The notes under the pieces were generated by a model. That model had not been told where the DNA came from. It made no database searches and worked only from the letters and a program-made list of their open reading frames with translations. A stretch of 7,070 nucleotides of DNA from JAXJYR01 sp964593515 (GTDB taxonomy: Bacteria; Bacillota_I; Bacilli_A; Erysipelotrichales; Erysipelotrichaceae). The stretch lies in the NCBI GenBank assembly GCA_964593515.1, contig CAZQJH010000084.1, forward strand, positions 1-7,070, given 5' to 3'. This document shows positions 1-5,780 of the stretch, piece by piece. A program made the translations under genes and the position numbers. Each line of letters begins with the position of its first letter. The stretch's first letter is position 1.

Positions 1-46
1 TTTATGTAACGTTAGCAAAAAACATGAAAAAAATTAAAATTTACAA

Positions 47-62
47 ATGAAAACGCTTGCAA
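47..62. promoter_or_regulatory. cre box (CcpA catabolite-response element)
   Basis: The 16 bases ATGAAAACGCTTGCAA fit the relaxed cre consensus WTGNAANCGNWWNCAW at every position. The core TGAAAACGCTTGCA has one mismatch to the stricter TGWAANCGNTNWCA. The site is a partial palindrome centred on CG, as expected for a LacI-family dimer. It overlaps the probable -35 region of the promoter for the gene at 119, so repression during growth on preferred sugars is the simplest reading. It could instead serve a divergent gene lying left of the window. No CcpA gene is visible here. Confidence 0.72.
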
Positions 63-89
63 TTTGATAATAAAAGTATAAAATATAAT
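57..89 (+). promoter_or_regulatory. probable sigma-A promoter of the ankyrin/EF-G-like operon
   Basis: Two overlapping solutions are visible. One is TTGCAA (57-62), a 16-nt spacer, then TAAAAT (79-84). The other is TTGATA (64-69), a short 14-nt spacer, then a perfect TATAAT (84-89). Both place the start of transcription about 90-96, shortly before the ribosome binding site at 105-110. The region is so A/T-rich that the exact hexamers cannot be fixed by eye. The cre box overlaps the -35 element in the first solution and abuts it in the second. Confidence 0.5.
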
Positions 90-104
90 TATAGATAACA
101 GAAA

Positions 105-110
105 AGGAGG
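105..110 (+). promoter_or_regulatory. Shine-Dalgarno deciding the ankyrin gene start
   Basis: A perfect AGGAGG sits 8 nt before the ATG at 119. Another ATG at 112 is only 1 nt from this motif and opens a 16-codon out-of-frame reading that stops near 162, so 119 is the functional start. Confidence 0.85.
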
Positions 111-118
111 AATGAATC

Positions 119-790
119 ATGGATTCAAATTTCAACAAAGCATTTTGGGATGCTTGTGCTAGCGGTGATTTTGTCACAGTTTGTGCTGAAGTGAAGAAAG
201 GAGTAGACGTTAACTATCAAAATGGTGATGGACGTAGTGCTTTAATGCGTGCAGCTAAACGTGACTACAAAGATATCGTAAGATATTTATTAGATAATGG
301 TGCAAATGTTAATTTAGAAGATAATAAAGGGAAAACTGCTTTAATGGGTGCAGCTAAAAAAGGAAATAAAACAATTTGTAAGAAATTAATTGAAGCTGGT
401 GCGGATGTTAATAAAAAAGATGATCGTGGACGTACCGCTTTAATGCGTGCAGCCTTCTTAGGTCAAGAAAGATGTGTAGAAGTATTACTTGATGCTGGAG
501 CAGATATTAATGCCCAAGATGAAGTAGGTAGAACTGCTTTAATGGAAGCATGTGTATCATTTAAAAAAGAAGTAGTAAGAATGTTAATTAGTCGTGGAGC
601 AGATATTAATGTTGGAGATAATAATGGATGTACAGCATTGATGCGTGTTGCTTACGCTGGTTATCCTTCATTAGTTGAAGAATTAATTGCTAATGGTGCA
701 GATAAAGATTTAATCGATAAAGAAGGTAATAAAGCAATTCACTATGTACGTGAAGAGTGTTTAGCTCAGCTTAAACCGATTCTAAAATAG
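119..790 (+). CDS. ankyrin-repeat protein, cytosolic
   Basis: This 223-residue protein is almost entirely ankyrin repeats, a fold that binds other proteins and has no catalytic activity of its own. Five full repeats start at Gly38, Gly71, Gly104, Gly137 and Gly170, exactly 33 residues apart. Each has the pattern G-R/K-T-A-L-M, then a helix pair, then L-L-x-x-G-A-D-x-N. Degenerate capping repeats lie at residues 5-37 and 203-223. The usual TPLH tetrapeptide is replaced by (S/T)ALM in every full repeat. There is no signal peptide or membrane segment, so it should act in the cytoplasm. It is the first gene after the cre-bearing promoter and ends 13 nt before the EF-G-like gene, so the two are almost certainly co-transcribed. 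The binding partner cannot be told from sequence; the neighbouring GTPase is an obvious candidate but this is inference. The fold assignment is near certain. Confidence 0.93.
   Translation: MDSNFNKAFWDACASGDFVTVCAEVKKGVDVNYQNGDGRSALMRAAKRDYKDIVRYLLDNGANVNLEDNKGKTALMGAAKKGNKTICKKLIEAGADVNKKDDRGRTALMRAAFLGQERCVEVLLDAGADINAQDEVGRTALMEACVSFKKEVVRMLISRGADINVGDNNGCTALMRVAYAGYPSLVEELIANGADKDLIDKEGNKAIHYVREECLAQLKPILK
230..724 (+). repeat. five in-frame 99-bp ankyrin repeat units
   Basis: Units run 230-328, 329-427, 428-526, 527-625 and 626-724, each 33 codons. They are diverged at the DNA level, but short identical stretches remain. A 17-base stretch, GCTTTAATGCGTGCAGC, occurs at both 239-255 and 437-453 (units 1 and 3). 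The unchanging length and shared ALM core suggest internal duplication followed by divergence. Confidence 0.85.
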
Positions 791-792
791 GT

Positions 793-798
793 AGGTGG
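793..798 (+). promoter_or_regulatory. Shine-Dalgarno deciding the EF-G-like gene start
   Basis: AGGTGG lies 5 nt before the ATG at 804. An in-frame GTG at 795 falls inside this motif and so cannot use it; it would add only three residues (M-A-V). The ATG at 804 is therefore chosen. Confidence 0.8.
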
Positions 799-803
799 CC
801 GTT

Positions 804-2888
804 ATGAGAGACTATTTATCAAGTGAAGTTAGAAATGTTGCGGTATTAGGACATAGTGGAGTTGGAAAAACTGCTTTATTAGAAAGTATGTTATTTTTCA
901 CTAAAGCTAGTGATCGTTTTGGAAATACAAGTCAAGGATCAAGTTTAATTGACTATGATCCAGAAGAAATCAAACGTGGATTAAGCGTTTATGCTTCAAT
1001 GGTTCCAATTGAATGGAAAGAATGTAAAATTAACTTTGTCGATACTCCAGGTTACTTTGACTTTGTTCGTGGAGTAGAAGAAGGTTTAGCAGTAGCTGAT
1101 AATGCTTTAATTGTTGTTGATGGAAAAGATGCTATTCAAGCTGAAACTCAACGTAGTTATGAATTAGCTAAAGCTAAAAAATTACCAACTATTTTCTTTG
1201 TAAATAAATTAGATGAAGAACATGCTTCATTTGAAAAAGCTTATGAAGAATTACGTAATACATTTGGAAAAAGTGTAATTCCATTTGAAATTCCAATTGT
1301 GGAAAATGGTAAGATTATTGGTTCAGTTAACGTCTTAAGAGATAAAGCATGGTATTATGAAGGACCTTTAGCTGATCGTGAAAATGCTAAAGAAGTTCCT
1401 GATGATATGAAAGATATCGTTGCTGAATATAAATCACAAATAGCTGAAGCAATTGCGATGGGTGATGATGATTTAATGGAAAAATTCTTCTCTGGTGAAG
1501 AATTTAGTGAAGCTGAGCTTACACGTGGAGTTCGTTTAGGAGTTCGTAATGGAGAAATTACACCAGTATATTCTGGTAGTGCTATTAACTCAATTGGAAT
1601 TGAACGTTTAATGGACTTAATTGTTAAATATTTCCCGACTTATGGAGAACAAGGAAGTATTGAAGCAATTGATGCTAATAGTAAAGAAGAAATCTTAATT
1701 GATACTAATGAAAATGAAGCATTTGTAGGTCAAGTATTTAAAACAATTGTGGATCCATTTGTTGGTCGTATCACTTATTTAAAAGTATTAAGTGGAGTAT
1801 TAAATGCTGATTCTAACGTATATAATGCTACTAAAGATAAAATGGAACGTGTAACTAACGTATATATCATTAAAGGAAAACACCAAACAGCGGTTGGTAA
1901 GTTATTCTCTGGAGATATTGGAGCAATTGTTAAGTTACAAGATACTAATACTAATGATACTTTATGTGATAAAAATAAAGCAGTATTAGCTAAACCAATT
2001 GAATTCTCAACACCAATGTTAGCTCGTGCCGTAACTCCTAAATCTAAAAATGATGAAGATAAGATGTCACAAGCATTAGCTAGAATGGTTGAAGAAGATA
2101 CAACATTAAGATTAGAAAATAATAAAGAAACTAAAGAAACTTTATTATATGGAGTTGGAGATCAACACTTAGAAGTAATCTTAAATAAATTAAAAGCTAA
2201 ATATAAAGTAGAAGTAATTCTATCAACACCTAGAGTAGCTTATCGTGAAACAATTCGTAAAAAAGCGATGGGTGAAGGACGTCATAAAAAACAATCTGGT
2301 GGACATGGTCAATTCGGACATGTATTTGTGGAATTTGAACCAAATGATACAAGTGAAGAAATGGTATTCGATGAACGTGTCTTTGGTGGGGCAGTACCTA
2401 AAGCATACTTCCCAGCAGTTGAAGCAGGATTACGTGAATGTATGGAAAGTGGTATTTTAGCTGGATGTAAAGTTGTTAATGTGAAAGCAACCCTTACTGA
2501 TGGTAAATATCATGATGTAGACTCTAATGAAATGGCCTTTAAATTAGCTGCTCGTTTAGCTTATAAAGATGGAATGGCTAAAGCAAGTCCAATTATGTTA
2601 GAACCAATTGTAACGATTAAAGTTAGATGTCCAGAAGAATATATTGGAACTATTTCTGGTGATTTTAATAAACGTCGTGGACAAATTATGGGATTTGATG
2701 CTGAAGATAATTATCAAATCATTGAAGCACAAGTACCTTATGCCCAAGTACTTGATTATGCGATTCAATTACGTGCGATGACTCAAGGAAGAGCAACATA
2801 TACTCAAAAATTTGAACGTTATGATGCTTTACCAACTCAATTACAAGATCAAGTAATTGCTCAAATTAAACAAGCAAACGAAAATTAA
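804..2888 (+). CDS. EF-G-like translational GTPase (EF-G paralogue)
   Basis: This 694-residue protein has the full EF-G architecture and length. The GTPase motifs are the P-loop GHSGVGKT (16-23), switch I RGLS (58-61), DTPGY (80-84), NKLD (134-137) and SGSA (257-260). Domain II begins near 305. Domain IV carries SGGHGQFGH (498-506) and HDVDS (570-574), matching the loop of E. coli EF-G whose His583 reaches the decoding centre. Domain V fills the last 100 or so residues. It binds GTP and should act on the ribosome. The motifs depart from canonical EF-G: the catalytic His of DTPGH is Tyr, RGIT is RGLS, and the P-loop is not AHIDAGKT. That points to the second EF-G-like group (often called fusA2 or 'elongation factor G-like') rather than the housekeeping fusA, which normally sits with rpsL/rpsG/tuf. 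It is not a TetM-type protection protein, since those keep DTPGH. The exact cellular role of this paralogue group is uncertain. Confidence 0.93.
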   Translation: MRDYLSSEVRNVAVLGHSGVGKTALLESMLFFTKASDRFGNTSQGSSLIDYDPEEIKRGLSVYASMVPIEWKECKINFVDTPGYFDFVRGVEEGLAVADNALIVVDGKDAIQAETQRSYELAKAKKLPTIFFVNKLDEEHASFEKAYEELRNTFGKSVIPFEIPIVENGKIIGSVNVLRDKAWYYEGPLADRENAKEVPDDMKDIVAEYKSQIAEAIAMGDDDLMEKFFSGEEFSEAELTRGVRLGVRNGEITPVYSGSAINSIGIERLMDLIVKYFPTYGEQGSIEAIDANSKEEILIDTNENEAFVGQVFKTIVDPFVGRITYLKVLSGVLNADSNVYNATKDKMERVTNVYIIKGKHQTAVGKLFSGDIGAIVKLQDTNTNDTLCDKNKAVLAKPIEFSTPMLARAVTPKSKNDEDKMSQALARMVEEDTTLRLENNKETKETLLYGVGDQHLEVILNKLKAKYKVEVILSTPRVAYRETIRKKAMGEGRHKKQSGGHGQFGHVFVEFEPNDTSEEMVFDERVFGGAVPKAYFPAVEAGLRECMESGILAGCKVVNVKATLTDGKYHDVDSNEMAFKLAARLAYKDGMAKASPIMLEPIVTIKVRCPEEYIGTISGDFNKRRGQIMGFDAEDNYQIIEAQVPYAQVLDYAIQLRAMTQGRATYTQKFERYDALPTQLQDQVIAQIKQANEN

Positions 2889-2890
2889 TC

Positions 2891-2920
2891 CAAAAAAGAA
2901 GTGGCAACACTTCTTTTTTG
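2891..2920 (+). terminator. internal terminator/attenuator hairpin
   Basis: This is a perfect 13-bp inverted repeat (2891-2903 with 2908-2920) closed by a GCAA tetraloop, with six Ts forming the end of the 3' arm. The GC-containing part of the stem is only GAAGTG/CACTTC, which is weak compared with the terminator at 5745-5779, so substantial read-through is likely. It starts 2 nt after the EF-G-like stop codon and ends directly at the ribosome binding site of the next gene. No convincing promoter is seen between it and the peptidase ATG. Confidence 0.7.
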
Positions 2921-2931
2921 AAAGGAGTGTT
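2906..2931 (+). promoter_or_regulatory. alternative hairpin that masks the peptidase Shine-Dalgarno
   Basis: Bases 2906-2916 (AACACTTCTTT) can pair with 2921-2931 (AAAGGAGTGTT) over 11 bp with a single G-U (2912 with 2925) and a UUUG loop. This buries the AAAGGAG ribosome binding site (2921-2927) that serves the ATG at 2934. It uses 2908-2916, which is also the 3' arm of the terminator hairpin, so the two folds exclude each other. The pairing is read directly from the sequence; a regulatory role is inference. Confidence 0.45.
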
Positions 2932-2933
2932 TT

Positions 2934-3884
2934 ATGAAACAAATCAATATTAATGAAATTGAAGGTTTTCAAATTGGTCAATGTGAAGCTAGCGAATATG
3001 CAACCGGTGTTAGTGTAATTATTAGTCCACAAGGTGCATGTGCTAGTTGTGATATTCGCGGTGGAGGGCCAGCAACGCGTGAAAGTGATTTACTAGATCC
3101 ACGTAATTTGGTTGATAAAATACATGCTGTCGTTTTAAGTGGGGGAAGTGCTTTTGGTTTAGATAGTGCTAGTGGTGTTATGCGTTATTTAGAAGAGCGT
3201 AAGATAGGTTTTGATATGAAAGTAGCTACGATTCCTATTGTTTGTGGAGCTGCTTTATTTGACTTATCGTTAGGTGATTCTAGTTTTCGAGATTATCCTA
3301 GCTTAGCTTATCAAGCTTGTCTTAATAGTGAACAAGGTAATTATCAAAATGGTAATTATGGAGCTGGTTGTGGAGCTAGTGTTGGTAAACTATTAGGCTT
3401 TGAACATGCGATGAAAGGTGGAATTGGTTCTTATGCTTTAGAACTTAATGGTCTTAAAGTAGGAGCAATTGTTGCTGTAAATGCTCGTGGTAATGTTGTG
3501 GATGATACAAACGGAGAAATCCTAGCTGGAGTTTATGATCAAGAAAATAAACGTTTAATTTCCCATTTAGAATGTATTGAAGCTTTAGCTAATGTTTCGC
3601 AAGATAATACGACCATTGCTTGTATTATTACTAATGCGAAATTAACTAAAGCACAGTGTCAAAAAGTAGCAGGTATTGCCCATAATGGATATGCGAAAAC
3701 TATTTATCCTGTCCATACAATGAGTGATGGTGATTCAATCTTTGTGATGGCTAATGGAGAAATTGATACTAATATTGATATTGTTGGGGTTTTAGCTACC
3801 CAAGTAATTAGTGAAAGTATTAAGCTTGCAATAAAAAGTGCTAAGAGTGCTTATGGTGCATATGCTTATGAAGATATAAAATAA
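2934..3884 (+). CDS. P1-family peptidase (S58, DmpA-like aminopeptidase)
   Basis: This 316-residue protein belongs to the DmpA / L-aminopeptidase-D-esterase family. These Ntn-fold enzymes cut themselves into two chains to free a nucleophile, then release N-terminal residues from small peptides or amides. Family signatures are visible in order: RGGGPATRESDLL (42-54), SGGSAFGLDSASGVMRYLEE (69-88), IPIVCGAALFDL (100-111), GAGCGASVGKLLG (143-155) and PVHTMSDGDSIFVMANG (259-275). The likely self-cleavage site is Asn225-Thr226 in DNTTIAC, making Thr226 the nucleophile; Asn183 in VNARGN is a possible helper residue. No signal peptide is present, so the enzyme is cytosolic. It has nine cysteines, including Cys36-x-x-Cys39 near the start. 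The start is fixed by AAAGGAG 6 nt upstream. It lies behind the attenuator and 14 nt before malQ, with which it is probably co-transcribed. Substrate is unknown. Confidence 0.9.
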   Translation: MKQININEIEGFQIGQCEASEYATGVSVIISPQGACASCDIRGGGPATRESDLLDPRNLVDKIHAVVLSGGSAFGLDSASGVMRYLEERKIGFDMKVATIPIVCGAALFDLSLGDSSFRDYPSLAYQACLNSEQGNYQNGNYGAGCGASVGKLLGFEHAMKGGIGSYALELNGLKVGAIVAVNARGNVVDDTNGEILAGVYDQENKRLISHLECIEALANVSQDNTTIACIITNAKLTKAQCQKVAGIAHNGYAKTIYPVHTMSDGDSIFVMANGEIDTNIDIVGVLATQVISESIKLAIKSAKSAYGAYAYEDIK

Positions 3885-3898
3885 ATGGAGGTGAAAAA

Positions 3899-5371
3899 AT
3901 GGAAAGAAGTGCGGGAATATTATTACCGGTTTTTACTTTACCCTCTAATCAAGGAATTGGTGATTTAGGATTACATTGTATTCGTTTAATTGATAAGTTA
4001 AAACAATGTCATCTTAAGATTTGGCAAATATTACCATTAAATCCTATTGGATATGGTCATTCGCCATATCAACCATATTCATCATTTGCCGGTGATGAAA
4101 TTTATATTAACTTAGATGCAATGGCTGATTATGAATATTTTCCTCGTTCATCAATCAAAAATTGTAATAAATTTGCGGATTATGTTGATTATGAATTAGT
4201 ACGTGAATTTAAAGAACCTTATTTTAGAAAAGGTTATAAAACCTTTAATAAAAACTATGAACGTTATCAAGAAGATTATGAAGCTTTTTGTGCAAAAGCT
4301 TATTGGTTAGATGCTTATGCTTTGTATACTGCTTTAAAGAAACATTATCAAAGTGAATGGGTAACATGGCCAAGAGAAGCTAGAGAATATTGGAAAAATC
4401 CTCAAGCATTAGATATTAGTGAATTTGAAGAAGAAATTAAATATCAAAAATTCTTACAATTTGTTTTTTACCAACAATGGAATGATATTAAGAAATATGC
4501 TAATGAACAAGGAATTAAAATTATGGGAGATATTCCATTTTATATGGGATTAGATAGTTGTGATGTATGGCAATATCAAGATGAATTCCTATTAAATGAT
4601 GAATGTTTACCAACATTTGTAGCCGGAGTTCCACCAGACTATTTTAGTGAAGATGGTCAACGTTGGGGTAATCCAATTTATAACTGGATTAAAATGAAAA
4701 GTAATAACTATCGCTTTTGGTTTGAACGTTTAGGTTGGAATAAAGAACAATTCGATATGATTAGAATTGATCATTTTAGAGCATTTGATACATATTGGCG
4801 TATTCCAGCTAGTAGTGAAACAGCTAAGAAAGGTGAATGGGTTTTAGGACCACGTAATCATTTCTTTGATTGTTTATATAAAAAATATCCAGATATTGAT
4901 ATTGTAGTGGAAGATTTAGGTGATATCCGTGATGAAGTTGTGGAATTAAAAAATGACTATAATTTAGCCGGAATGAAGATTTTACAATTTGAATTATTAC
5001 CACGTACAATTCAAAAAGAATATGATGCTAATGTTATTTATTATACTGGAACGCATGATAATGATACAATGCAAGGTTTTTATACGAAATTAAGTCATAA
5101 TGAAAAAATTGCTTTACGTCGTTATTTAAGTAAGTTAGGTTATGAAAATAAATACTTTAATATGTTATGTATTCAAATCGTTTTAGATAGTAAAGCTAAA
5201 GTTGCGATGATTCCATTATGGGATATTATTGGGGATAAGAAAAAAGGACGTATTAATACCCCTGGTACCCTTAATGATGAAAACTGGACCTGGAAACTTA
5301 AGAATAATAAATTCTTATTTGCTAGATTAGAAGCCTTAGCAAGTTTAATCGAAAATAGCGAAAGAGCTTAA
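3899..5371 (+). CDS. malQ: 4-alpha-glucanotransferase (amylomaltase, GH77)
   Basis: MalQ moves alpha-1,4-glucan segments between maltooligosaccharides and releases glucose, feeding maltodextrin and glycogen breakdown in the cytoplasm. At 490 residues it matches the compact bacterial form without N-terminal extension. Signatures are LPLNPIGYGHSPYQPYSSFAG (45-65), IRIDHFRAF with nucleophile Asp291, IVVEDLG with acid/base Glu338, GTHDNDT with His386 and Asp387, and the C-terminal INTPGT...NWTWK (452-466). All three catalytic carboxylates are present, so the enzyme should be active. GGAGGTG lies 5 nt before the ATG and fixes the start. It follows the peptidase gene by 14 nt, with no promoter or terminator between. 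The cre box far upstream at 47-62 would give it the catabolite control expected of a starch or maltodextrin gene if the transcript reads through the internal terminator. No other maltose genes are in the window. Confidence 0.96.
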   Translation: MERSAGILLPVFTLPSNQGIGDLGLHCIRLIDKLKQCHLKIWQILPLNPIGYGHSPYQPYSSFAGDEIYINLDAMADYEYFPRSSIKNCNKFADYVDYELVREFKEPYFRKGYKTFNKNYERYQEDYEAFCAKAYWLDAYALYTALKKHYQSEWVTWPREAREYWKNPQALDISEFEEEIKYQKFLQFVFYQQWNDIKKYANEQGIKIMGDIPFYMGLDSCDVWQYQDEFLLNDECLPTFVAGVPPDYFSEDGQRWGNPIYNWIKMKSNNYRFWFERLGWNKEQFDMIRIDHFRAFDTYWRIPASSETAKKGEWVLGPRNHFFDCLYKKYPDIDIVVEDLGDIRDEVVELKNDYNLAGMKILQFELLPRTIQKEYDANVIYYTGTHDNDTMQGFYTKLSHNEKIALRRYLSKLGYENKYFNMLCIQIVLDSKAKVAMIPLWDIIGDKKKGRINTPGTLNDENWTWKLKNNKFLFARLEALASLIENSERA

Positions 5372-5396
5372 CATTAGATAAATAAAATGATAAAAT
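5368..5396 (+). promoter_or_regulatory. probable promoter overlapping the malQ stop codon
   Basis: TTAACA (5368-5373) and TAAAAT (5391-5396) each match the sigma-A consensus at five of six positions with an ideal 17-nt spacer. The -35 element includes the malQ TAA (5369-5371). Transcription would start about 5403, giving a very short leader of roughly 15 nt before the ATG at 5418. Confidence 0.55.
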
Positions 5397-5417
5397 ACTA
5401 ACTAGGAGTTGATATTA

Positions 5418-5735
5418 ATGTTAGAAAAAATTAAAGCATTATTAACTAATACCAAGTTAATTTTAGTTATTTTATTAATTGCTTTTATCTTACAATTAGT
5501 TTTTCTTAAAAATGTTACACTTATTTATGACATTATTGTAACGATGATTGTATATGTTTATTTAAGATATGGAATGATGAAATATCGTTTATATATAATC
5601 TTTCTATTGTTGCAGTTAATAACAATCTTTAGTGGTATTTTTCCGCTTGTGATTGATCATGTCATGTATGAGTTTTTAGCTATTAGTGTTAGTTACTTAT
5701 TAGTTAAACAACAAATTAAATATTTTAAGAAATAA
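5418..5735 (+). CDS. small integral membrane protein of unknown function
   Basis: I do not recognise this 105-residue protein. It is very hydrophobic, with about four probable membrane segments (near residues 13-30, 34-50, 56-78 and 82-96). Charged residues are confined to the ends and one short loop: Lys-rich N-terminus MLEKIK, loop Arg-Tyr-Gly-Met-Met-Lys-Tyr-Arg around 49-56, and C-terminus KQQIKYFKK. The positive ends suggest both termini face the cytoplasm. No catalytic or metal-binding motif is visible. AGGAG (5404-5408) lies 9 nt before the ATG at 5418. An in-frame TTG at 5409 directly abuts that motif and is too close to be used, so the shorter start is chosen. It appears to have its own promoter and ends at a strong terminator, so it may be a single-gene unit. 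Base composition matches its neighbours, with nothing suggesting transfer. Confidence 0.75.
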   Translation: MLEKIKALLTNTKLILVILLIAFILQLVFLKNVTLIYDIIVTMIVYVYLRYGMMKYRLYIIFLLLQLITIFSGIFPLVIDHVMYEFLAISVSYLLVKQQIKYFKK

Positions 5736-5744
5736 AGGTAATAT

Positions 5745-5779
5745 AAAAAACCTCAAATGTTCACATTTGAGGTTTTTTT
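5745..5779. terminator. bidirectional terminator shared by convergent genes
   Basis: A 9-bp stem CCTCAAATG/CATTTGAGG (5751-5759 with 5764-5772) with a TTCA loop is flanked by six As (5745-5750) and seven Ts (5773-5779). It can therefore stop transcription from either side. It lies 9 nt after the membrane-protein stop and immediately next to the htrA stop on the other strand. Confidence 0.93.
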
Positions 5780-5780
5780 C

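Noticed and set aside
5..17. A second cre-like string, TGTAACGTTAGCA, left of the strong cre box.
   Set aside because: It is one base too short between the half-sites to fit the 14-base core, so it does not match in register.
112..162. A 16-codon reading frame from ATG 112, overlapping the ankyrin start, as a possible leader peptide.
   Set aside because: The ATG is only 1 nt from the AGGAGG core, which is too close for initiation, and the peptide has no attenuation-type codon runs.
2245..2460. Plus-strand open frame of 71 codons inside the EF-G-like gene.
   Set aside because: It lies wholly within conserved domain IV coding sequence, in another frame, and resembles no protein.
804..2888. 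Tetracycline-resistance ribosomal protection protein (TetM type).
   Set aside because: Those proteins keep AHVDAGKT, RGIT and DTPGH motifs and are about 640 residues; this one differs at all three motifs and matches EF-G-like length and C-terminus.
2841..3032. Minus-strand open frame of 63 codons across the EF-G-like/peptidase junction.
   Set aside because: It runs through the terminator palindrome and two real coding ends; its Phe/Lys-rich product reflects the A/T runs.
4824..5009. Minus-strand open frame of 61 codons within malQ.
   Set aside because: It is antisense to the malQ catalytic region (Glu338), with no supporting signal for its own expression.
5368..5424. Inverted repeat TAACATTA (5369-5376) / TAATGTTA (5416-5423) that could hide the ATG at 5418 in transcripts reading through from malQ.
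   Set aside because: It is 8 bp, with only one G-C pair, across a 39-nt loop in very A/T-rich DNA; this is expected by chance, and a transcript from the local promoter would lack the left arm.
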